Assembly: GCF_035317925.1 (NCBI RefSeq)
Contig: NZ_DATHFV010000127.1
Location: forward strand, 1 to 64,000
Length of the DNA: 64,000 nt
Origin: Sphingomonas_I sp035317925
Lineage (GTDB): Bacteria; Pseudomonadota; Alphaproteobacteria; Sphingomonadales; Sphingomonadaceae
Direction: 5' to 3'
The notes beneath the pieces are model-generated. The model worked only from the letters and a program-made list of their open reading frames with translations, was not told where the DNA came from and ran no database searches. The stretch's first letter is position 1; each line of letters starts with the position of its first letter. The position numbers and the translations under genes were made by a program. Of this stretch, positions 34,789-43,375 are shown one piece after another.

Positions 34789-36218
34789 GCGCCGATCTCG
34801 TGCCATTGGCGGCCGTCGCGTTCGAGCAATTCCGCCGCGCCCTCCGGCCCGTCCGAACCCTTCTTGTAGGTCTCGACCTTGCCTTTGCCCTTGCCCCAGA
34901 CGTCGAGGAAAGGCTGGACCGCGGCCCAGCCCGCCTCGATCTGGTCGGCGCGCTGGAACAAGGTTTGATCCCCCATCATCATGTCGTAGAGCAATGTCTC
35001 ATAGCCGGTGCGCCCGCCGATCTTGAACTTGTCGGCATATTTGAAATCGAGCGTGACCGGGGTGGCCTGCATCTTCGGCCCCGGTTTCTTGACCATGAAA
35101 TCCAGGTCGATCGCCTCGTCGGGCTGCAATTGCAGTACCAGTCGGTTGGGCGGCATGTGGGCGACCGGCGTGTCGCGGAACAAGGCCAGCGGCACCGGCT
35201 TGAACGTGACCACGATCTCGGTATCGCGCGCCTTCAGCGCCTTGCCCGTGCGCAGGTAGAAAGGCACGCCCGCCCAGCGCCAGCTGTCGACCCATAATTT
35301 GAGCGCGACATAGGTTTCGACCTCGCTCTTGGGGCTGACGTCGGCGGTTTTTCGATAGCCCGCATATTGGCCGCGCACGCCGTCCGCCTTGGCCTCTGCC
35401 GGCGTCGGCTCGCGCACCGCGACCAGCACCTTGGCTTTCTCGGTGCGGATGGAATCGGCGGACAGATCGTTGGGCGGCTCCATTCCCACCATCGCCAGCA
35501 GCTGGAACAGATGATTGGGCACCATGTCGCGAAGCGCGCCGGTCGCGTCGTAGAAGGCGCCGCGCGTGCCGACATCGACCGTCTCGGCCGCCGTGATCTG
35601 GACGCTGTCGATATAGCGGTTGTTCCACACCGCCTCGAGCCAGGGATTGGCGAACCGCGCGACCATGATGTTCTGGACCGTTTCCTTCCCCAGGAAATGG
35701 TCGATCCGGTAGATTTGCTGTTCGCTGATGACGTTGAGAATCTGTTCGTTGAGCGCGTGCGCGGACGCGAGGTCGTGGCCGAACGGCTTTTCGACCGCGA
35801 CGCGGCGGAACGCGCCGTTCTGCTCCTCCATCAGCCCGGCCTTGGCGAGGCTCTCGATGATCGGGCCGAAGAATAAAGCGGGGGTGGCGAGGTAGAAGAC
35901 GACATTGCCCGCCTTGCCGAGCGTCTTCGTCAGATCTTCGAACAATTGCGCCTGGGTGAAATCGCCCCGGAGGTAGGAGATTTGCCCGCGCAGGCGCGAC
36001 CAGCATTCGTCCTTGGGCGTGAATTCGTCGAGGCCCGCGCGCAGATCCTCGTCGGTTCCCTCGCGCGATCCGATGCCGATGATCTGCAGGTCCTCGCCGA
36101 CCAGTCCGTCCTCGCACAAATTGGCGATCGCGGGCACCAGCAGCCGCCGCGCGAGATCACCGGTGCCGCCGAAAATGACCAAGGTGGCCGGCGGCGCCTT
36201 TTTGAGCGCCACGGCCAT
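34785..36218 (-). CDS. zwf: glucose-6-phosphate 1-dehydrogenase
   Basis: 477 residues, the family's usual size. The NADP-binding motif FGGTGDLARRLL is at 17-28 and the active-site signature RIDHFLGKE is at 171-179. It oxidises glucose-6-phosphate to 6-phosphogluconolactone in the cytoplasm. ATG at 36218 shares one base with the gnd stop (TAATG), so translation is coupled. No 6-phosphogluconolactonase (pgl) gene is seen in the operon; the lactonase must be elsewhere or hydrolysis is spontaneous. Confidence 0.96.
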   Translation of the reverse strand: MAVALKKAPPATLVIFGGTGDLARRLLVPAIANLCEDGLVGEDLQIIGIGSREGTDEDLRAGLDEFTPKDECWSRLRGQISYLRGDFTQAQLFEDLTKTLGKAGNVVFYLATPALFFGPIIESLAKAGLMEEQNGAFRRVAVEKPFGHDLASAHALNEQILNVISEQQIYRIDHFLGKETVQNIMVARFANPWLEAVWNNRYIDSVQITAAETVDVGTRGAFYDATGALRDMVPNHLFQLLAMVGMEPPNDLSADSIRTEKAKVLVAVREPTPAEAKADGVRGQYAGYRKTADVSPKSEVETYVALKLWVDSWRWAGVPFYLRTGKALKARDTEIVVTFKPVPLALFRDTPVAHMPPNRLVLQLQPDEAIDLDFMVKKPGPKMQATPVTLDFKYADKFKIGGRTGYETLLYDMMMGDQTLFQRADQIEAGWAAVQPFLDVWGKGKGKVETYKKGSDGPEGAAELLERDGRQWHEIGA

Positions 36219-37195
36219 TACTGGGGAATCTCGACGTGGCCGCCGAAGCCGAAGCGCATCGCCGACAATATCTTGTCGCCGAACGTATGCTCGATCCGGC
36301 TGCGATAGCGCGCGAACAAGGCGGCGGTGAGCACGTTGGCGGGCACCGCCTCCTCCATCGCCGCCTGGATCGTCCAATGGCCCTCGCCCGAATCCGCGAC
36401 GTTGCCCGAAAATTGCTCGAGCATCGGATCCTTGGCGAGCGCGATCGCGGTCAGGTCGAGCAGCCACGACGAGACCACCGATCCGCGCCGCCAGACCTCC
36501 GCGATATCCTTGATGTTGAGGTCGAAGCGCTCGTCCTCGGGAAGCTTCTCCGACTTCTTGGTCTTGAGGATGTCGAAGCCCTCGGCATAGGCCTGCATCA
36601 GGCCGTATTCGATGCCGTTATGGACCATCTTGACGAAGTGGCCCGCGCCCGCCGGACCGGCGTGGATATAGCCCTTCTCCGCGCGCAGATCCTCCTGGGC
36701 CAGCCCGGGCGTACGCGGGATCGTGCCCATGCCCGGCGCGAGCGCGTCGAAGATCGGATCGAGATGCGTGACGACATCGTCCGGTCCGCCGATCATCATG
36801 CAATAGCCGCGCTCCAGACCCCACACGCCGCCCGACGTGCCGACGTCGACATAGTGGATGCCGCTTTCGCGCAGATGCTTCGCGCGGCGGATATCGTCCT
36901 TGTAGAAGGTGTTGCCGCCGTCGATGATGATGTCGCCCGGCTCGCAGATCTTCGCCAGCTCGGCGATCGTGCTTTCGGTCGGGTCGCCCGCCGGCAGCAT
37001 CACCCAGAAGATCGCCGGCTTTTCGAGCTTGGCCTTGATATCGGCCAGGCTGGTGGCGCCGACTGCACCTTCGCCGGCCAGCTTGCCGACCGCCGCCTGG
37101 TCGCGGTCATAGACCACGCCTTCATGGCCCTTCTGCATCAGCCGGCGGATGATATTGCCACCCATCCGGCCGAGGCCGATCATCGCGATGCGCAT
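36218..37195 (-). CDS. gnd: 6-phosphogluconate dehydrogenase, decarboxylating (short form)
   Basis: 325 residues, the short bacterial form rather than the 470-residue one. The Rossmann motif is MIGLGRMGGN at the start, IIDGGNTFYKDD follows, and the catalytic GTSGGVWG and GHFVKMVHNGIEYG motifs are intact. It converts 6-phosphogluconate to ribulose-5-phosphate and CO2. It lies 15 bases after the tal-pgi gene and couples to zwf. Short forms often use NAD, but cofactor preference cannot be read here. Confidence 0.93.
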   Translation of the reverse strand: MRIAMIGLGRMGGNIIRRLMQKGHEGVVYDRDQAAVGKLAGEGAVGATSLADIKAKLEKPAIFWVMLPAGDPTESTIAELAKICEPGDIIIDGGNTFYKDDIRRAKHLRESGIHYVDVGTSGGVWGLERGYCMMIGGPDDVVTHLDPIFDALAPGMGTIPRTPGLAQEDLRAEKGYIHAGPAGAGHFVKMVHNGIEYGLMQAYAEGFDILKTKKSEKLPEDERFDLNIKDIAEVWRRGSVVSSWLLDLTAIALAKDPMLEQFSGNVADSGEGHWTIQAAMEEAVPANVLTAALFARYRSRIEHTFGDKILSAMRFGFGGHVEIPQ

Positions 37196-37210
37196 GTTGC
37201 TAGCTCCCGC

Positions 37211-40015
37211 TTAATTTTGAAGTGCTTCGACGACCAACGCTTCGAGTTTGCTGAGGTCGCCGGTCTTGAGATGAACCCGCAGCACGCGCTGGCCGCGTTC
37301 GGCGAGCACGTCGAGATCGCCGCGCGCCTGTGCCAGCTGGACGATGCCGAAGCTGGCTTTCCGGCCGGGAATGGCCAGATCCGGATCGGGCGTGCGCGTG
37401 ATTTCCAGGAACACGCCGCTCTTGGGCCCGCCCTTGTAGGTCTGGCCGGTCGAGTGGAGGAAACGCGGGCCGAAACCCGCGATCGTCGCGACGCCCTTCG
37501 CTTCGACCACCGCCTCGCGCATGCGGGAAATCGCTTCCTCATGCTCGTCGTTGCGCTCGATATAAGCGAGGAAGCCGACATAGTTTCCGGCGTCCGCGCT
37601 GGCGAAATGCGTGCGCAAAATCTCAACCGGATCGCTCGGCGCGAATTCATGTTCGCCCGGCGCGAAGAAGGCGAGATCGGCATCCTCGTGGAACGCCTTT
37701 TCGGGCGCGAGGCTGCCGGACTTCTCATAGGCATCGACCAGCTCGCGCGTCTTGATCTTGGCGTCCTCGACATCGGGCTGATCGAACGGATCGATCCCGA
37801 TCACCGCGCCCGCAATCGCGGTCGCGATCTCCCAGCGGAAGAATTCTTGGCCGATCAGATATTTGTCGGCGAGGCCGATCTTCACCACCGGCTGCCCGGC
37901 GGCAATCAATGCCGCGACATGCTTGTCGAGATCGGGGTCTTCATCGCCTGCAAGGCTCAGCACCGCGAAGATGCGGTCCGCACCATAATCTTCCGCCGGC
38001 GATAAAGGTTCGAGATCGACCGGCACGATGCCCCGGCCATGCTTGCCGGTGGATTCGGCGAGCAATTGCTCGAGCCACGCGCCGATCGGCTCCAGCTCGG
38101 GCGTGGTCAGGATCGTGACCTTGTCGCGCCCGGCATTGGCCGCCTCGCCCAGGATCACGCCCAGCTGCACGCCCGGATTGACGCCCGGGGGTGCATCGGG
38201 GCCGCACGCCTGCACCATCGGCGCGGTCTTGGCGAAGAAATCGTCGACGTCGATGCCCATCATCGCCGCCGGCACCATACCGAACACCGACAGCACCGAA
38301 TAACGCCCGCCGATCGCAGGATCGCCGGGGAAGATGGCCGAATAGCCATGTTCCTTGGCGAGCTTCTCGAGCTTCGAACCCGGATCGGTCACCGCGACGA
38401 AACGGTTGCCGTCCTTGCTCGACAGCTCCCAGAAAAACGCCCGCAGCAATTCGGGCTCCATCGTCGATCCGGACTTGGACGCGACCAGGAACAAAGCTTC
38501 CTTGGGATCGATCTTGCCCGCGATCGTGGCGATCTGGCCCGGGTCGGTCGAGTCGAGCGCGTGCACGGTCGGGTAGCCCGGTGCCGCACCGATGATCTCG
38601 GCCAGCACTTCCGGCCCGAGGCTGGAGCCGCCCATGCCGAGCAGCACAACATCCTTATGGCCCCTGGCCTTCTTGGCCAGTTCCTTGAGCGCGGCGTGGT
38701 CTACCTGCTTGCCCTGGCCGGCGGCGAGCCAGCCAAGCCATTTGGCTTCGTCGGCACCGGTCCAGACGCTGGCGTCGCCCGCCCACAGCCGGCGCGACCA
38801 GCCGGCCGCGCGCGCCGCCTCGATCGAATCAGTTACCGTTTTTTTTTGAGCCTCCGGCAGCGCCGGTTCCAGGCTGTTGATCTTGTCGCCGGCCAGCTTG
38901 ACGCGCTTGGCGGCGATCGCGCCCAGCAGCGCGTCGGCCGCATCGGCGAACAGTTTGACGCCGTCTTCGACCAGGTGCGCGGTCACGCCCGGCAGATCGA
39001 GCCCGAGCCGGTCGGCCTCGGCCAAGGTCTGCTTGGCGGCATCGACATCCGCGTCGAGCGTGCGCTTCACCGTGCCGTGATCGCGAAACGCGTCCATCGT
39101 CTTGGGCGGGATCGTGTTGACCGTGTCCGGCCCGATCAGATTGTCGAGATAGAGCGTGTCGGGATAGGCCGGATCCTTGACGCCGGTCGACGCCCACAGC
39201 AGCCGCTGCGGTTGCGCGCCCTTGGCGGCGAGCGCCTGCCAGCGCGGCGACTTCACGAAATTCAGATACCATTGATACGCCATCTTGGCGTTGGCGATCG
39301 CGACCTTGCCGCGCACCGCCTTCAAGGCGTCCGCATCCTTGTCGCCTGCGGCGAGACGCGCGTCGATCTTCTTGTCGATCTGCGCGTCGATCCGGCTGAC
39401 GAAGAAGCTCGCGACGCTCGCGATCTTGTCTACGCCCAAGCCCTTCTTCACGCGCGCTTCGAGCCCGGCGGTGAACGCTTCGGCAACCGCGATGTAGGCC
39501 TCCAGGCTGAACAGCAACGTGACATTGATGTTGAGCCCGTCCTCGATCAACTGCGCGATCGCGGGCGTGCCGGCCTTGGTGCCCGGCACCTTGATCATCA
39601 GGTTCGACTTGGCGATCTGCTTCCACAGCCGGCGCGCTTCCTCGACCGTGCCGGCGGTGTCGTTGGCGAGGTAGGGCGAGACCTCCATGCTGACATAGCC
39701 GTCATGCGTGCCGGTCTTGTCATAGACCGGGCGCAGCGTGTCGGCCGCATTCTGGATGTCGCTGATCGCCAGCGCCTCGTACGTGTCGGTCACCGACGCT
39801 TGCGGGTTGGCCTTCACGAAGCTCTGGAACTGCTCGTCATAGGCCTCGCCCTGGCCCATCGCCTTCTCGAAGATGGACGGGTTGGAGGTGACGCCGGTGA
39901 CGCCGTCCTCCGCGACCAGCTTCTTGAGGCCGCCCTCGTTGAGGAAGCCGCGGTCGACGAAATCGAGCCACGGCGCCTGGCCGCTGGCACGGAGCTGTTC
40001 GAGCAGAGAGGTCAT
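37211..40015 (-). CDS. bifunctional transaldolase/phosphoglucose isomerase fusion
   Basis: 934 residues made of two enzymes. Residues 1 to about 370 are a TAL with GVTSNPSIFEKA and the Schiff-base lysine at Lys142 (MIKVPGTKAG). From about 400 onward is a glucose-6-phosphate isomerase with LLGMGGSSLGPEV and SKSGSTMEP. The fusion is known in several bacteria and would feed the non-oxidative branch and glycolysis/Entner-Doudoroff sugar phosphates. The linker near residue 390 is encoded by a nine-A run. It starts three bases after the tkt stop. Confidence 0.93.
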   Translation of the reverse strand: MTSLLEQLRASGQAPWLDFVDRGFLNEGGLKKLVAEDGVTGVTSNPSIFEKAMGQGEAYDEQFQSFVKANPQASVTDTYEALAISDIQNAADTLRPVYDKTGTHDGYVSMEVSPYLANDTAGTVEEARRLWKQIAKSNLMIKVPGTKAGTPAIAQLIEDGLNINVTLLFSLEAYIAVAEAFTAGLEARVKKGLGVDKIASVASFFVSRIDAQIDKKIDARLAAGDKDADALKAVRGKVAIANAKMAYQWYLNFVKSPRWQALAAKGAQPQRLLWASTGVKDPAYPDTLYLDNLIGPDTVNTIPPKTMDAFRDHGTVKRTLDADVDAAKQTLAEADRLGLDLPGVTAHLVEDGVKLFADAADALLGAIAAKRVKLAGDKINSLEPALPEAQKKTVTDSIEAARAAGWSRRLWAGDASVWTGADEAKWLGWLAAGQGKQVDHAALKELAKKARGHKDVVLLGMGGSSLGPEVLAEIIGAAPGYPTVHALDSTDPGQIATIAGKIDPKEALFLVASKSGSTMEPELLRAFFWELSSKDGNRFVAVTDPGSKLEKLAKEHGYSAIFPGDPAIGGRYSVLSVFGMVPAAMMGIDVDDFFAKTAPMVQACGPDAPPGVNPGVQLGVILGEAANAGRDKVTILTTPELEPIGAWLEQLLAESTGKHGRGIVPVDLEPLSPAEDYGADRIFAVLSLAGDEDPDLDKHVAALIAAGQPVVKIGLADKYLIGQEFFRWEIATAIAGAVIGIDPFDQPDVEDAKIKTRELVDAYEKSGSLAPEKAFHEDADLAFFAPGEHEFAPSDPVEILRTHFASADAGNYVGFLAYIERNDEHEEAISRMREAVVEAKGVATIAGFGPRFLHSTGQTYKGGPKSGVFLEITRTPDPDLAIPGRKASFGIVQLAQARGDLDVLAERGQRVLRVHLKTGDLSKLEALVVEALQN
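38839..38847 (-). other. A9 homopolymer at the transaldolase/isomerase junction
   Basis: On the coding strand nine consecutive A bases span codons Gln-Lys-Lys-Thr near residue 390, between the two domains. Losing one A puts TAA two codons later; gaining one A puts TGA five codons later (stop at 38829-38831). Either shift would end the protein as a transaldolase-only form. Long A runs favour transcript slippage. Confidence 0.6.
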
Positions 40016-40018
40016 TGC

Positions 40019-42091
40019 TTACTTGCCCTTTCCGAGCATCTCGTTGGCCACCTGGACGACATGGTCCGCGGTGAAACCGAACTTGTCCTGCAATTTGGCG
40101 AGCGGTGCCGATGCACCGAAGCTGTGCATGGTGATGGTGCGGCCCTGGCCACCGACATAGCGGTCCCAGCCGATCTCGCTGCCCATCTCGACCGCGATCC
40201 GCGCGGTCACCTTGGGCGGCAGCACCTTGTCCTTATAGGCCTGGTCCTGCTTCTCGAAGAGGTACCAGCTCGGCATGGACACAACCTGGGAACGCACGCC
40301 CGCTTCGACAAGCTTCTCATGGGCGGCGACGACCAGGCTGACTTCGGATCCGGTGCCGATCAGCACGACCTCCGGATCGTCCGCGCCGGCGAGCACATAG
40401 GCGCCCTTCATCAGGCCTTCGGCGCTCGCATATTTCGACCGGTCGAGCGTCGGCATCGCCTGGCGCGAGAAGATGAGCGCGGTCGGCTGGTCGCCCGATT
40501 TCAGCGCGGCCCGCCACGCCCACGCGGTCTCGTTCGCATCGCCCGGCCGGATCACGTCGAGCCCGGGGATCGCGCGCAAGGCAACGAGCTGCTCGATCGG
40601 CTGGTGGGTCGGGCCGTCCTCGCCGACGCCGATCGAATCGTGCGTGAACACGAACGCGACGCCGATCTCCATGATCGCGGCCAGCCGGATCGGCGGCCGC
40701 ATATAATCGGAAAAGACCATGAAGGTCGCCGAGTAGGATCGCAGATGCGACAGCGCCATGCCGTTGACCGCCGCGCCCATGCCATGTTCGCGCACGCCGA
40801 AATGCAGGTTGCGCGCGTCGTAGCTCGCCGCCTGGAACGAGCCGCCATTGTCGATCAAGGTCTTGGTCGATGGCGCCAGATCGGCCGATCCGCCGACCAG
40901 CCAGGGCAGCTTGGGCGCAATCGCATTGAGCACCTTGCCGCCCGCATCGCGCGTCGCCATGCCCTTCTCGTCGGCGGGGAAGGTCGGGATATCCGCATCC
41001 CAGCCCTCGGGCAATTTGTCCGAAAACAAGGCATCGAGCTCCTTGCCCAACGCCGGTTCCGCCGCTTTGTAGCGCGCCAGCATGGCTTCCCACGCCTCGC
41101 GCAGCGGCTTGCCGCGCCCGGAGATCGCCGCATGGAAGCGCTCGGCGACGCCGTCGGGCACCAGGAACTCGGCATCGGGCCAGCCATAGGCCTTCTTGGT
41201 GCCGGCAATGTCCTCATGCGTCATCGCCTCGCCGTGCGCCTTGGCAGTGCCCGCGATCGAGCTGCCGAAGCCGATGATCGAATGGACGACGATGAAGGTC
41301 GGCTTGTCGTCGGTCTGCTTGAATGTCTCGATCGCGGCGGCGATCGCCTTGGTGTCATTGCCGTCGTTCACATGGATGACATTCCACCCATAAGCCTGGA
41401 AGCGCTTGCCGACATCCTCGTCGAAGGCGAGATCGGTACCGCCCTCGATCGACACATGGTTCGAATCGTAGAGCCAGCACAGGTTCGAAAGCTTGAGGTG
41501 CCCGGCCAGGCTCGCCGCCTCGCTCGCGACGCCCTCCATCATGTCGCCATCGCCGCACAGCGTATAGATATCGTGGTCGAACAGGGTGAACCCATCGCGA
41601 TTGTAGCGCGCGGCCAACCAGCGCTCGGCGATCGCCATGCCGACCGAATTGCCGCAACCCTGGCCGAGCGGGCCGGTGGTCGTCTCGACGCCGGTGGTGT
41701 GGCGATATTCGGGGTGGCCCGGCGTTTTCGAGCCGAGCTGGCGGAAATTCTTGATGTCGTCGAGGCTGACCGCTTCGGCGCCGCTCAACTTGCCGTTCTT
41801 GTCGATCTCCCTGATCCCGGCGAGGTGGATCAGCGAATAAAGCAGCATCGATGCATGGCCGACCGACAGCACGAAGCGGTCGCGGTTGGGCCAGTCGGGC
41901 TTGTCCGGATCGGTCCGCAGGAATTGCGACCAGAGCGTGTAGCCGACCGGCGCCGCTCCCATCGGCGTGCCGATATGGCCCGACTTCGCCTTGGCGACCG
42001 CGTCCATCGACAAGGTGCGGATCGTATCGATGCCAAGCCGGTCGGGCGAGCCGTCCTCATGAACGCTGGAGGAGGCAGTGCTGGTCGACAT
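40019..42091 (-). CDS. tkt: transketolase
   Basis: 690 residues from ATG at 42091 after AAGGGA; an upstream in-frame extension lacks a ribosome site. The thiamine diphosphate motif is present (CGDGDMMEGVASEAASLAGH), as are GHIGTPMGAAP near the N-terminus and EDGPTHQPIEQ in the pyrimidine domain. It moves two-carbon units between sugar phosphates in the pentose phosphate cycle. It is followed three bases later by the tal-pgi gene, and its promoter or the rpiA promoter lies upstream within 114 bases. Confidence 0.96.
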   Translation of the reverse strand: MSTSTASSSVHEDGSPDRLGIDTIRTLSMDAVAKAKSGHIGTPMGAAPVGYTLWSQFLRTDPDKPDWPNRDRFVLSVGHASMLLYSLIHLAGIREIDKNGKLSGAEAVSLDDIKNFRQLGSKTPGHPEYRHTTGVETTTGPLGQGCGNSVGMAIAERWLAARYNRDGFTLFDHDIYTLCGDGDMMEGVASEAASLAGHLKLSNLCWLYDSNHVSIEGGTDLAFDEDVGKRFQAYGWNVIHVNDGNDTKAIAAAIETFKQTDDKPTFIVVHSIIGFGSSIAGTAKAHGEAMTHEDIAGTKKAYGWPDAEFLVPDGVAERFHAAISGRGKPLREAWEAMLARYKAAEPALGKELDALFSDKLPEGWDADIPTFPADEKGMATRDAGGKVLNAIAPKLPWLVGGSADLAPSTKTLIDNGGSFQAASYDARNLHFGVREHGMGAAVNGMALSHLRSYSATFMVFSDYMRPPIRLAAIMEIGVAFVFTHDSIGVGEDGPTHQPIEQLVALRAIPGLDVIRPGDANETAWAWRAALKSGDQPTALIFSRQAMPTLDRSKYASAEGLMKGAYVLAGADDPEVVLIGTGSEVSLVVAAHEKLVEAGVRSQVVSMPSWYLFEKQDQAYKDKVLPPKVTARIAVEMGSEIGWDRYVGGQGRTITMHSFGASAPLAKLQDKFGFTADHVVQVANEMLGKGK

Positions 42092-42205
42092 GTGATTCCC
42101 TTCTTTGCGGGGTCGGGCAGACAGGATGGGCCGATAGACCCTTCTTGAACGCACGCGCAACGGCTGGCGCGCATCTATGCGCCAAACTTGCAAGCCGGAG
42201 CGGCT

Positions 42206-42892
42206 TTAGGATGCGACAGGCCGTTCCTTCAAGGTAACGCTACCATTTTTCGCCAGGTACAAACCGTCAATCTCGTCGATGAAAAGTCCGTGCCCGACCA
42301 TGCCGGGAATCGATGACAGGGATGCGGCAAGCGCGCCCGGATCGGCGATCGCGCCGAAGTGGCAATCGAAGATCAGATTGTCCTGATCGGTGCGGTACGG
42401 CGCGCCGTCCTTCGTGCGCAGCACGACCCGCGCACCGAGTTCAGTGAGCGCGCCTTCGACAAAGCTTTGCGCGAACGGCAAGGTCTCGCACGGCACCGGC
42501 GCGGCACCCAACATCGCGACCGTTTTCGATCCGTCGGCGATCACCACCATCCGCGCGGCCGATGCGGCGACGCACTTCTCGCGCAGCATCGCGCCGCCCG
42601 CGCCCTTGATCGCGCGCAACTGGGGATCGATCTCGTCCGCGCCGTCGATCGCGAGGTCGATATGCGCGACGTCCGAAAAGGGTAGGACCGGTATGCCGAG
42701 TCCCTGCGCCTGCCTTTCGCTCGCAAGCGAGGTCACGACCGCGCGGAAGCGCAGCCCCTGCGCGAAACGGCGGCCCAGCTCGTCGATCAGAAAAGCGGCG
42801 GTCGATCCCGTGCCCATGCCGACCAGCATCCCCGCCTTGACCTCATCGGCGGCGGCGAGGGCAGCGATCTTCTTGTCGTCGTCCTGGGACAT
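42206..42892 (-). CDS. rpiA: ribose-5-phosphate isomerase A
   Basis: 228 residues. The phosphate-binding GMGTGSTAAF is at about 25-34, DGADEIDPQLRAIKGAGGA carries the catalytic Asp/Glu and Lys, and GHGLFIDEIDGLYL closes the protein. It interconverts ribose-5-phosphate and ribulose-5-phosphate. It is the first gene of the leftward operon (rpiA-tkt-tal/pgi-gnd-zwf-HAD-HAD-phosphorylase). A 114-base gap before tkt may hold a second promoter. Confidence 0.95.
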   Translation of the reverse strand: MSQDDDKKIAALAAADEVKAGMLVGMGTGSTAAFLIDELGRRFAQGLRFRAVVTSLASERQAQGLGIPVLPFSDVAHIDLAIDGADEIDPQLRAIKGAGGAMLREKCVAASAARMVVIADGSKTVAMLGAAPVPCETLPFAQSFVEGALTELGARVVLRTKDGAPYRTDQDNLIFDCHFGAIADPGALAASLSSIPGMVGHGLFIDEIDGLYLAKNGSVTLKERPVAS

Positions 42893-42991
42893 CGGGCGTC
42901 AAATGCGCCCTCCGCGCCGCGCCCGCAACCGTCATCCCGACGCCGACGTCATGACAATAATATCGCTCCAAAACTTAAGAATAACCAAGAC

Positions 42992-43010
42992 AACAACCAT
43001 TTTGGTTGTT
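42992..43010. promoter_or_regulatory. perfect inverted repeat in rpiA upstream region
   Basis: AACAACCA (42992-42999) and TGGTTGTT (43003-43010) are exact reverse complements around TTT. It lies in a low-GC stretch (about 42950-43100) that should contain the promoters of rpiA and of the small gene to the right. No T-run follows, so an operator is more likely than a terminator. Confidence 0.45.
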
Positions 43011-43119
43011 TAATGGATACTGTGAATCGGCCAACCAATTGTTAACTTAAAAATAAAAATGCAACTATAGCTCTGACATTCAGTTGAATTCTCCAGATTA
43101 TATGGGTCGGGAGCGGGCA

Positions 43120-43371
43120 GTGGCATCCAGTGCGAGACTTTACGAGTCCCCGGCGCAGCCGGTGGCAGCGGCGGGCGCGCCCCGTATGCGCGCAATTATT
43201 GAGCCAAACCTCGTCCCGATACGGAACGACGAGACGCGCGTTCGGCTGCTTTTTGATCCGCCTGAAGCCGACCGACGCTGGCCCGCGCCCGCGCGACTTG
43301 CTGTCATCTTCGGTTGTGCCGCCGCCTGCTGGGCGATGATCGGCGTGCCCTTATTGCTGATCTGGGGATAA
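43120..43371 (+). CDS. small protein with C-terminal membrane segment
   Basis: 83 residues from GTG at 43120, chosen for the CGGGAG ribosome site seven bases upstream; ATG at 43102 is an alternative without one. The N-terminal part is hydrophilic, and a single hydrophobic stretch (LAVIFGCAAACWAMIGVPLLLIW region) ends the protein two residues from its C-terminus. The family is not recognised. It lies five bases before the GTG of the GGDEF/EAL gene, so it may be a membrane partner for it. Confidence 0.55.
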   Translation: MASSARLYESPAQPVAAAGAPRMRAIIEPNLVPIRNDETRVRLLFDPPEADRRWPAPARLAVIFGCAAACWAMIGVPLLLIWG

Positions 43372-43375
43372 GCCG

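Noticed and set aside
38039..42148. 1369-residue open frame on the + strand opposite the tal-pgi and tkt genes
   Set aside because: It is antisense to two well-identified enzymes, has the low-complexity Arg/Ala/Asp make-up of GC-rich shadow frames and shows no recognisable domain.
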